A DNA stretch of 64,000 nucleotides. Origin: Gnetum montanum (Eukaryota; Streptophyta; Gnetopsida; Gnetales; Gnetaceae). Below are positions 1 through 12,077 of the stretch, piece by piece. The notes under the pieces were generated by a model, which was not told the DNA's origin, did no database searches, and saw only the letters and a program-made list of their open reading frames with translations. The stretch spans positions 93,626 to 157,625 of the forward strand of contig MNCI01000271.1 of NCBI GenBank assembly GCA_015680685.1. Direction: 5' to 3'. Both the position numbers and the translations under genes were made by a program. The stretch's first letter is position 1. Every line of letters starts with the position of its first letter.

Positions 1-1000
1 TTCACCCCTAGCATTGGATGTCGCCCAACACTCCATTGTCGTGTGACTTCTTGTTCCACACACTCCACAAGGTGCCTATGGAGGTTGTTGCACCACAGGA
101 ACATCAGTCACAATGTTCTCATACTCCACGTGAACTTTCTCCTCCCCTATTGGTCAAGGACAACTTCCTGAACCAAATCTTTTGGCACAAAGGACTACCA
201 AACATAGAAGCACATGTAGCCCATCCTCTTCAGAGATGTTGTGGGCTTATCGAACAAATTGAACTCCCCAAAGAACCTTGCAAACGCCCACAAGAAGGTA
301 GGAGTCCACATCTCCCAAGGAATCTCAAACACCCAGATCTATGCTGGGTCGAGAGAACAGATCAGGGTCCTGATGCAGCCCAGGACGCCATTGGGTTAAG
401 GCCAACCCCTGGGTCCTAAAAAACTAGGGCCCTCCCAGAAGAACCCTATCCCTGTTGATGGTTTGGAAAATGAACAATAACAGGTTCCTGGGGAGGCTAC
501 ACACCACCACTAGACAAAAAGGCCACTGTGTCACCACCCATTTTTGGATCACCTCCAGCTTAGGGTTGACGCCGGCTGAGATGAACTTCCCAATGAGACT
601 ACACTTCAAAGTCTGGATCCCTTCATTGGGAACGGTTGCAATCCTCAATCTCATAGAGTCCTCAATACCTCCCGCCTTAGGGCCCTATATAGAGTGGGCT
701 CCTTTAGGACTCCTTGACCCTGACCTTGACACCTCACCAACACACCCTGCCCCCCAAAGCAGCAGCCTCCACCTACACTTGTTTGCTGCCCGTCGTGTCC
801 CCAACACCTGAGTTCCCGCCTACGTTGCCTGGTCCACCACCTGAGTTCCCGCCTACGCTGCCTGGTCCACCTGAGCCCACCCCATCCTTGCTCTGCACAT
901 AGGGGCCTCCTTGCTCACTAGACTTGCCCTCGCTCTTTCTCTTGTTCCCGTCCATCTTTTCCATCTCCAATCTCGAACTTGCTATCCAGTGAACACTGAT
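1..1000 (-). mobile_element. LINE copy A1, ORF1 part (3' side beyond window start)
   Basis: The minus strand encodes an L1-type LINE ORF1. A Gly/Ser-rich N-terminus (about 970-773) leads into a DUF4283 domain: LIGKFISAGVNPKLEVIQKW at about 600-545, LLLFIF and DRVLLGGP at about 480-425. After a stop it continues in other frames as FFGEFN and RMGYMCFYVW down to about position 80. The same order and motifs recur in LINE copies A4-A7. DUF4283 proteins of plant LINEs are thought to bind the element RNA. The copy is broken by stops and frameshifts. The rest of ORF1 and ORF2 would lie left of the window. Confidence 0.8.
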
Positions 1001-1094
1001 TATACTTGAGAATGCTTTTTAAATTTTTTTTTTCAAACTAGAATTTGAACTGGCTCTTCAATTTTGTTAATGCATTTTAGCTTTAAATAAACAG

Positions 1095-1185
1095 GGTTGG
1101 CTGTAAATTGGTTTATCATCGACTTCCATGGAGAGAGCCCTGTGCACCATATCGCTTACGCATATTATATGAAGACGATCATATG
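1095..1185 (+). CDS. PUS5-like: PUS5-like synthase, exon 1 in window (linker and start of catalytic domain)
   Basis: The frame reads [20 protein letters not shown] and then ILYEDDHM. The ILYEDD block begins the RluA catalytic domain, and the preceding part resembles the S4-to-catalytic linker of plant homologues. The acceptor is the AG at 1093-1094; an in-frame TAA at 1084-1086 rules out an earlier start for this exon. The first base completes a codon begun upstream. The donor is GTAAAT at 1186. The following intron is only 192 bases, the one short intron of the gene. Confidence 0.88.
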
Positions 1186-4100
1186 GTAAATTTTTGTTTA
1201 CTGTCTAGTTAGAAGTCAGGTGTTGAACATCTTTTGCTGACACTTAAAAAGTCAGAATTTTCTGCCTTGCACGCTGGACTAGTAGATGGGTTCAAGAAGT
1301 TAATCAGCATTCAAAGTAATTTATTTTTAAACAAGTAAAATTGTTTGCTTTTCCTTATATATTGACATGGTTTTTAGCTTGCCATAGATAAACCTTCAGG
1401 GCTTCAGGTTCTGCCTGGAGGTTTGTTTCAGCAGCGAACTGTCTTAACTCAGCTCCAGTGGAAAGATAGGAACCTATCTCACAGTGATTCAGATATGGAG
1501 AAAGGCCCTTGCCTTCTAGAATCTCATCCTGTTCCTGTACATCGTCTAGGTAGAGGCACTTCAGGTATTTGCTTTTTGCTGTTCTAAAAATTATTGTTAT
1601 TGTGTTTCAGGGACAATTACCTTGTTAGTTGTAAATATATAGACTTTATTTTTATTATTTTATGTTCAATCAGACTTTCTGTAATATTCTCTCTTGGTTA
1701 GATTTTCTTAATGAACATATCTATTAAAGTATTCTTTTTTTTCCTGTGTGTAATTGGCCATTGAATTTCACTAGAAATAAAGCTTAGAAAGTTACAAAAT
1801 ATAATTGCCAAAGAAGAGTAAATTATATGAGAGAGCATATTCAGTTAGATGTTTACCATTAGTTTTTCTGAACTTGTTAAGGAAGCTAACATTGAAGTGC
1901 TTTGTGTGGATGCCATCAGAGGTCTCCATTTATTCTTTTATAGGCTTACTCATTGTGCAAAATATATATCATTTTATGAACAAGAAAAAATATTTTAAGT
2001 TTATATATTTGCCATTGCGTACATTGTTGGGGGTTTCTAGACCCCAAATATTTTATTGGTAATTGCATAAAATAGCATTATATCTCAATCTAACTTATTG
2101 GAATCAAACTTGTAACTCAGAGAATACAAGTCATAAGTCTTACCTAGTGTGCTATGTTGAATGATTAAGATCGGCAAGGTTGTTGAATATGACACATGGC
2201 AAAGTTTGTGACTTGCATCTAACAGGGATTCAATTCCATTGAATCTTGTTGACATATAAGAAAATCCTGTAAAAGAAATAGGTTAAACTTATTTTGTTCG
2301 GAAGATTCAAAGTGTTTCATCAACTAGGAGTGGTTACTCTTGGTTTCATATGTCAATACCTAACTAGTCAATGCATTGAAAGCTATGATAATAAATAATG
2401 AGTTTAACAAAATGGGGTCAGCTACATGAGTTGTCTTTTGCCGCTTGCCTCAGTAAAGAGTTAGATTTTTATCTATTTGCAGTTACTTCAGATCATCTTC
2501 AATTTTTTTCCCATGCCTTTTTTTGGTCACTTCAGTGGTTTTTATAGGAACAGTGATGTAGCAGCCCTTTTTAATAGGCTTATTATATGATCTTCTTTGC
2601 ACATGCCTAAACCATCTAAGATGCCACTCCTATAGCTTATTTCAAATAGAAGCCACTCGAAGCCTTCCTTTAATGTTTGTATTATGCAATTTATCTCTTC
2701 TTGTAACATTCAATATCCATTTAAGCATTCACAATTTTGCTACAGATTTGTAAATTATGAAGCTTATGTAAAATGGAATTGTAAACACCCAATGACACTT
2801 GGTAATTTTTTTAATCTACAGTTGCAGATTCTACAGTTCATACTCACGCTTGATCAACAGATGGTATTACACATACTGCCTTTTCCAGTGAGTTTTTAAC
2901 TGGGTTTCTCTACCATTCATTAGAATTTTTAATTTAAATGCCATAGTGAAAAACACTTAACTTATTCCGTTTTTACAGAGAAACAGGAACCCAAGAACAG
3001 GGTGGGCATTCCTCAAACCAAAATCTTTGGTCTGCCTGTCATCAGTGGCAGCACCAAAACTGATCCACAGAGTACAATTGCACTAAAGCTAAGGCAAAAC
3101 AACAAGGGAACTGAGAGAAACTAAGAGACACCAGAGGAAACTTTGGCGATGGCCAAAATCCTGACAACTTGGAGAAACACAAACAGCAAAACAAAAATCG
3201 ACGTGAGCCAAATCACAAATAGAGAGCCCACCCCAGCCCCACCCCTAAGGGTGTTGGGGCATTTGTCCACAATGACAGTTTGGTTGCAGCCAAGAATGCA
3301 CTGCGTCCAGCTGCGTGTGATGTTCCTTAGTGTCCACAAAGGCCGCTGCTTCCTGGAACATTTTGAAGGCTTCCGCCTTTCTGGCATGTGACGTAGTAGA
3401 CCCAACCCCATCCAGGTGCAATTGTTGAGGCAAACCAGATATGATGGTGCAATTCCTACCATAACATCGCCTGGTTAATTGGCATGCGTGCACATGGGCA
3501 TTTCCCTGCCTGCAGCCATGCAGTGGTATTCAGCCTATGAGCCCACAATAATATCTGCTGCTGCTCAATAATATAATACTGAAAGTTTTTCAAAAAAAAA
3601 AAAAAAAACACTTAAATACACTTATTCTGTTTTAGCTGCAGATGAGTCATCATTGATTCTGTAACGCTGATATTAGTTAACCTTTTTGCCTTGCAATAGC
3701 AAATTTGGCCAATTTCTTTATGTTGTAGAATATCCTCTATCCTTTTCAGCTGGATTTGGTGTTTCAACTTTGGTCATACTCTGTCCAGCGATTGTCTTTG
3801 TGTTGCAATGTCTTCTCGCACAAGTGGCATAGAATCCTGTAGGACGTTCCTTTATGTAACTTTTCAACTTGGAGCGTATTCGTTTTCTTTCTCCTCCATT
3901 ATCGGAAGACTTATTGGTAACGTAATATTAGAGGTGTGCTCACTGCTCCCATCAAATATGCTTGCATGGTAGAATATGTTGTATGAATTCACTAATGTAA
4001 ACTCTTGTAGGCTTTGAGTATATGGAATACCAATTTTTTTTTTTTAATCTTGCCTTTTTTCATGGTTTGGCTGTCACATTTATATAATAGAATGCTTTAT

Positions 4101-7100
4101 TTCTGAAGACATAAACGTGCTCCACTAATGGTGCCTTTCTCTATTAGACTTCTTTGGGATATTAGAAATGAAGTCAATTGGCTTAGCAATGATTAATGAT
4201 GTGTGTTGCTTTGAGGATTGCATGTGGACATGAGTTATCATATGTCCCCTAGGCTTTCATTCTTTTGTTTTGGCCACTTCATTATGTTGTGACTGCGACT
4301 GCAGCATGCATTCTTTTCTGTTGTAGGTTCTCAGTTTCAAAAATATGGAGATATTTTAATTTTTAAATCATTTTCTTGAATTGTTTGAAGGACTCAACAA
4401 TTATTGACTTATACTGTAAGAGATGTATCCACATCTTATGTGAGTAGTCATTTAGAAATATTAAAAAAAAAATGAGATGTGATTTGTAAGTTTAGGCTAT
4501 GCTAAGATATATAGGTATTGTGCAAAAGGCAATGCGTGAAACTGACTTGTTTTAGCATTTCTATCGGGTCTTTGTATGGACGTAAAAATAATTGAGTTCA
4601 AGTAAAAGTCTTAGATCTTGTGGTGGTGGTTGTCTTATAACTTATCTCATCAAAATGAACTTAGGTATTAGAGCACTGCACCGACTTAAAGTACAGAACT
4701 AATATTAAGCAGTCTGAAGACATCCGCATGCAGGCATAAAACTAACATATGAACAAGCATGATTTGTTGAATGAAAGGGGCGTGAGCTTTCGACGTTAAT
4801 AAAAAGGCATATGAGATCTCAATAAAGAAGTATGTGTAGAGTGTGTCTGCTATGAATCCTAATCAATAAAAATTTTATTGGATAATGAATTGTTTTTCTG
4901 TTCTAGTGACTTGGGATCATGGATTGCTTAGGATTGGGCCCTCTCCTGGGATTGCCATATTGAAATTTCATAAAAAATATTAGATTTCTAACAAATTTTA
5001 AGAACATATATAATTTTTATAGAAAAAACATAACAAACAATCTAAAATGGCTCAAACTCATTCAGAATTGGTTGGATTTGTGTACAATCATCTAGAAATG
5101 GAATTGCAACTTTCTGACACTGATCCATATCATGTTGAGTTAGATCTTGACTCTAGATCCGTTGGAATCATGATTCCAATCTGCATTTCTTAAGTATGGT
5201 TTTTAGCTAAGTCATATTAATGCATGTGATGGAAGTAAGTAGGACAAGAGTAATTTAGGAAACATGGATGAGAAGTACGAGACTCAAGAAAGGATATTCC
5301 TACAATAAATTGCTGATTGTACTACTGTGTTGTTGGAGTACAGTATATAGCAAAATGACCATTGATGTTTGTAGTTATTACAAAGCATTTTTGTAAACAA
5401 AGTGTGAGAGTTATTGTGAAAGGGAGAAGTTCCATTTCCAATGCAAATAATAGAGATATAGAGTACGAAGGTTAGTATTTACAAAAATAAAAAAAAACTA
5501 AAAATGCCTAGAAGGTACAAGTGTAGCAATTAGCTATCACCCTAATTGTAGTACAAAAGAGGCATGAATAACAAATCAGCATGGCAGAAATACGAATGCT
5601 TAGATGCATGCTAAATATTCTTAGAAGAGATAAATTGCATAATATAGGTTTTTGAGGAAGACTTTGAGTAGCTTCTATTTCAAATAAGTTACAGGAATGA
5701 TATTTTAGATATTTTTAGCATGTGCAAAGAAAATCAGGCAATGAGCTTATAAAAAAAGGTTGCCACGTCATTGTTCTAGGAAAGCCACCAAAAGGAAGAC
5801 AAAAAAGCATATGGGAAAAAGTAATTGAAGATGATTTGAAGAAATTGTAAATAATTAAAGATTTATCTTTTCATAGAGGTGAATGGTGAAAAATAACTTG
5901 TAGCTGACCCTATTTTGTTGTGACAAAGCTAGGATGACAACGACGACTGATTGTGGTACAAGTTAGTAAGGCAATATTCACCTGGTTAGAGTATGTGGCT
6001 TGTGGTCTATAAGTCATAAGTTTGATTTCAAGGGTTATGCTAAGACATGTGACATGTGTCACTTGGGGGTGTGGTAAAAATATATGTTCAGGAACTATGG
6101 CATTAGGTAGATAGGCAGCCATAGTATGTCATTGTCAAATTGTTTGCCTACCTTATAGGTCAGCCCATCATAGATGGGATAAAGACATCAAGATCATGAT
6201 GATGATGACAACTAATTATGGTACAAATTATATCATGGAGAATGACTACTACTTTGAAAATAATAGACTGGATAAGTTGGGCAGTTACATAGAAATATGA
6301 GAGCATTAAACCAGTCCGTTGATGAGGCACGATCACAATGAATAAGGGTACATTCAACAATTTTAGCAACGGCATATATTTGTGAAATATGATGTAAAAC
6401 CTGATGCATTACGACTATTTACTTAAGGAGAGTAGATTGTGTTTTATAAGTGAACATATAATATAGTATGATGATATAAAAGAACCATACTTAATGCCAT
6501 ATTTGTGAGTATGAAAATAATTGTACTTAATTGTCTAACATTGAATGAATTGTACTTGAGTCTTTTAATACACTGAGTTTGTAGAATTCAACTTCTCTTC
6601 ATCAAATTAACTAAATGCTAACAAATGATTCATATTATCATGAAAAACTTATTTTTTTATTGCAAAGGTGCAATCAACAAAAACAAGTTCGTGACTTCTG
6701 TGATTAATCTGATATCTACTCTCCTTAACTAAATGACATAACCCATGAAAGGCAAGTATGATGATGGCTGAGACTTTGTGAAAGCCTGTGTGATTACAGT
6801 GCGGAGGATGAAGAAGGGAAGGAAGAAATTGAGGGTGGACAAACTTCAAAGAAACTGTAATTTAATCATGGAAGGCTTCCAAAACTGTACAGTGAAATAA
6901 GCTAAAGCTATGAAAGTAGCTCAACTAAAACTCTTCACCAATGGGATTACTAATGAACTTCACAAAATATAATTTGGGAGTTCAGCCATAGAAGTTCGTA
7001 GTTCAAGTTTGGCTCAGTGGATTTTTGTGGAAAGAATTTTGTAAAAGATAAAGGGTTTCCTGAACAACAATTTTTATAGAGAGACATTTGCTAGCCATCA

Positions 7101-10100
7101 TGAAGGCCAAGATTTAATAATTATTCTAATTGGAGGCAAAATAGGTGATTTCATCAGCAAAACCATCGAACATGGTGATTTCAAGGTAGACTGCAACATG
7201 AGGCATCACTAGGATTATCAGTTTCAAAATTAATGTACATGGTAGTGGCAGTCAGAAATGTTGTGGACAATGGCAAGGTGCATTGATTAGTTATTAGCAT
7301 GTCTTTCAAAGATCAAACGTGGTGTTCATGGACTTGAACGGGCAGTTAACATTCAAGGCAATTCATGACAATGAAATCAGCCTTGTCACATTCAAGAGTG
7401 TGATGCAATGGCTACTGCTACATGAGGCTTGTGGAGCGAGCTGCCACATTTGTTCCTTGATGAATCCACTTTATTCTCACCGGTGCACAAAATTTGAAAA
7501 TTAATGAGCCCACTTGATAAATTCTTGTTCTATGTTCCAAAATGATGAAGTTGAAAATTGAAGTGTAATTAATAAAAATATTTTCAGGTGTGTGAACTTC
7601 GATTTTGATCTTTCAATGTTGGCAAGAATCCTAATCATTGTAGCCTTTGAAAAACTATATCAGCTGGATGAGCCTTCATTTTTATCACCAATTGCAGCAA
7701 CTCTTCTATAGAGGAAGTGTGACTAAAATGCTCTCAGCAATTGTGTGTTGTATTTGGCAATTAGGGAGGGATGGTTGTGTTCTGTTTAGAAATTTGTGAA
7801 AGCTGCAAAGTTTCGTTTTTTAGGGATATTTTGTTGGCGGTCTTGGTGCAGTAGGACAAACAGTTGAGAGAGCAGGTTGAGATGATGCTGGAGTAGGCAG
7901 GCTTGAGCACAATTGAGATCACCAAGAAAATCAAGTGGCAGAAGAAAACACAAGTCACCAAGAAAATCAAGTGGCAGAAGAAAACACAAGTCATTCAAGA
8001 GACCGATTGTTCTGCAAGCTGAATTGACTTATTTGTGTTTGCCTCACGCTGGAAGGCAAGGTGGTTCTAGCCACATTGCATGTGGGAAATGAGTACATGG
8101 AGGGCAAGCATAATGAGTTTCTGAAGCAATTTGGTCTGCAAGGGGTTGTGGACTTGGATGAGGCAGTTCTTACAATGGAGAGGCCATAAAACGATGATCT
8201 TAATTTTTTTTCCGAATTCAACATTGATACTGTTTAATTCAAAAATTTTGTTTACATCACAACTCAAAAATGGTGTGTAAATGTTGACTTCAATTTTTAG
8301 GCATGTTAATTCTTGAAAACCACTATGGCGTTTTAAAATTTTTTGAGCTTGATAAGTTGATATTGGAAAAATTTTTAAAATGCTGAATTGTATTGATCCC
8401 TTAAAAGTTGTTTATAGTTGCAGAATAGGTTTTAGAATTGTAAAAGTTCAGCAAAAAGTGAAGCACTAAACAAAAGTTCCACATTGAATTTAATGGAAGG
8501 TTTTATGAATGATTAACTATCGGCAACTTTGTGTAACGTGAAATTCTTTTTGATTGGTCTATATATTATAACTGTGGTTAGTGTTCAATAAGATCATGAT
8601 GGTTTATTAATACTTAACTAAAAGGTATGACTTGTGACTTAAAGATTCACAATTATTCTTAGGGAAGTATAAAGGAAAGGAAGATGGAGCTGTTCAGTCA
8701 TCGTTCAGATCATAGAAAGTAGCTTTGTGATGTATAACTATACAGTGGACACCTTAGGTTATAGGTTCAGTTCTATTCAATTTGAGTGGGCAATGTTGAG
8801 TTATAGGGAAAAAATTCCTTAAAAGGAATTCTGAAACTAGTGCAGTCTGATAGATCCAACATGGTGGTCTCAGTGGATACAAGCAAAGTTCAGTTTCAGT
8901 ATCATGTTCATTGCAGATCTGTGTTCATTGTATTTTGTTAGTCTGAACCTTTTATCCATGAATTGATCTTTGCAGTTCATATTGAAACATTATGTAACAC
9001 CCATCTGTAGGAAGCAAGATTTAACACTCAAAGCCCCCAACAAGCTGGCTAAAAATGCAAGAAGAAACTTTTTTTTTCCTAAACAGTTAATCAATTATTA
9101 GAAATTCAACTTGCATATAGATCAGCATAGACAACTATCTATTAAAATCAAGCACAACAAAGAAAATTATATGATGCAAAGAATGGCCCAAGGATCTAGC
9201 AAAAAGAGAAATCCAATATGATGATTGACATCTTGTAATACCCTATGCCTCCAAGGTGCACTACAAAAGTGAAAATATCTAGAACTTAAAATCATATCCG
9301 TAGCCATCTAGCTTAGCAAAAAGCCACTTAATTCAATCCTTTTAGGTAGTAGTCATAAATTATGCACAACCAAAATGTAATAAGTCATAAGGAAGTCAAA
9401 CTCAAGAAAACATATTATTCATGTACTTAGAAAATTGCAAATTGAAATATAAAATAATACAACAATCTATACATTTATTCACAATATCATTGTCAATGAT
9501 ACAATATCTAGGGTTCTGCAAGCAAAAAAATAAAAATAAAAATCAGAAGCTAGATTGTACACATTAATAAACTTGATCACATAAATAGGTGAACAAGAAG
9601 CACAAGAATCTTATGAATTAGTAGTTTACAAATCAAATTATCAAAACTCTTAAAAAAAGAATTAAAAACAACTACATCTTGTGTCAATCAACAAACTATA
9701 ATGAATAATCAATTTTTTGGTTCAACTAATGCTGATAAAAAAAGACAACCATGAAAACCAGATAGTGGCGATAAAATTCTATGCAAGATTCCTTTGATAC
9801 AATGTACAGGTCTGATTTTCTCTTTATTTATCAATCAAATTCTGATTATTTTCTAACCATAATAATAAATCAGATGCTATTCATCAAGAGACTTGTCTAA
9901 CCCAACAATTGGCTACAAGAAATGTAGAAATTAATAATATCAAATCTATTTAATTGCACAATAATACTATTTTATTTTCTTCCAGCAACCCTGAGAATAA
10001 AAATCATTTCAATAACTTTTCTAAATTGAAATAATAAATTGCATACCAACATTTAATCAAACTATCTAATTTACCAATAATAGAGAATAGAGAAATCATC

Positions 10101-12044
10101 TACATTTAATAATCATAATTTAACATCATTAACATTTAATAACCACAAATTAACATCATAGATTTCCCCCACTCCATTGGGCTCATAAAAAGATAACAAA
10201 ATAAGAATCAAAATTCAAATCCAAGGATTAAGCATTCAAGGGGATCATCAAGCCAATTTTCCATCCAAAAGCCAAAAATTCAACAATTTTGTAAATTTTA
10301 GAAAGTCACAAAATAGACATGGGCCCAGGGATACTCTCACTTTTTGTTTGCATTTCCAATCCTCATATAAGGGATCCTTAGCTCCTGTTGGCAAATCGTT
10401 ATGCTAGTATGCCCCAAATTGTTATGGGTATTTTTGAATTGTTGCAGAAACAACTCTCATCCAAGTCATTTAGGCTTGAGAGTGTAGAGGACAAGTGGAG
10501 AGATCCATCAACAAAATTAAGGATTTAACAATCCAAGATCTCAACAACAAATCTTGATTTCTAACATAAAAAGATATTCAAGGTAAGGAAAGGAGAAGAG
10601 TTGAGATACTGAGATTATCAGTGAACACTGTCCATCACAAATAGCAAGAGAAGGATTTATCTTACCTTATTGCTTAGATTTCTTGCTTACTGAGAATAAT
10701 TAATTACAATATTTGGATTGCTACTCAACTCAAATTTCCTTTCAATTTGTTGTCTTCTGTAGCATCCACAATCTTTCGTTGTTATTTTTTTTAGCCACAA
10801 TCTTCTTTTGTTGTTGTTGTTCTTCTCTTTCGGCCATCGCCTTCTTGTTGTTGTTCATTTGCTATTTCAGCTACAATCTTCTATTGTTATTGTTCATCTT
10901 CTTGTTCAGTCATAGTCATTCTTTTTGTTGTTCCTTTGCTGTTCCAGCCACAATCTCCTTTTGTTGTTGTTCATTTCCAGCCACCTCCCTTGTGATTGAG
11001 CTCTCCTTTTCTGTCTTATGCATGCACACACACTCTTTTTTTTCTTTTGGCTTTTCCTTTCCACTCTCTCCTTTCTTTATAATTGCTAGTGGAATTCAAT
11101 AGATGATGGGTTTTTTTTTGTAACTAATTCTTTATTGAAAACTATTTTGCTTCTCATTATTTTTTTAAATAAATAAAACCTTTTTCTGCACCACTTAGTC
11201 ATGAGTTCAATTCTTTCCATGACCACTCTTAAAAATTAATAAAAGTATATTATAACAAGGTACAGGTTCAATTCCTTGAGTTACAACTTTCAATATTTTG
11301 AAATTCTAATTCTACCAGGTCTTAGGTTCAATTCCTCTTGATCTCACATAGCACAAAATTGACAAGCATAAAATATTCAAACATAATATCCACATATATT
11401 CCTTCTTTCTTTAGCAACATTTCACATTTAAATTCATCAAAAGCAATAAATATGTAGCTTCGCTTCATTTCCAACAACATTTCTTGTTAGAAATCAAAGT
11501 TATAAGGTGCAATGGAAGAGTTTCCAAAATGAGGGTATAAAAGTGTGCAAGTCCAAGACATAAAGCCAAATGAAATACCTTTTCTTTCAGCAATCCAAGA
11601 GTTTCCATTTTGTGTTCATTTATTATTGCATTGTCTTATGGTGCCTTGAAAGGTCATCACCCAACCTTTCTACATCCATGGAGTACTTGTATTTTATTAA
11701 CTGATGAAACTCTAAAGAACAATGCATCAACAACATACACAACATTCCACCTTCATTATTTAAAATAATACAACTATGATATACATATTATTCCTGATTC
11801 ATAGGTTAGGTTCCTTCCACTTGATTCATTGGTTAAGTTCCTCAGTAGCATGTGCATATGTATGTATATTTTAGAGAATCATTTATACTAAGTGAAACAA
11901 TGCGTGTGGCTCCGGCTTGTCGTTTGTGGTGTCGGATTTTTGTATGTGGGTCTCCACCCCCCCTCCGCGGGCCATTTCTGATGACCCTCGAATTGTATAC
12001 TCTTGTACTATAATCTTTCAGTAATACACTCACGAACATTTTCT

Positions 12045-12077
<33 letters not shown>

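Noticed and set aside
773-970. Gly/Ser-rich 65-codon minus frame as a stand-alone gene
   Set aside because: It is the N-terminal spacer of the LINE A1 ORF1, followed directly by DUF4283.
8993-9060. TGTAACACCC at 8993 as the start of an LTR
   Set aside because: No matching end, no second copy and no internal region were found.
10713-11102. 129-codon Cys/Phe/Leu-rich plus-strand open frame
   Set aside because: It is generated by a TTG/TTC/TTT-rich low-complexity tract; no start context, no domain, intron location.
11160-11350. Three B-box-like motifs as tandem tRNA genes
   Set aside because: No tRNA cloverleaf or A boxes at the right spacing; at most SINE debris.
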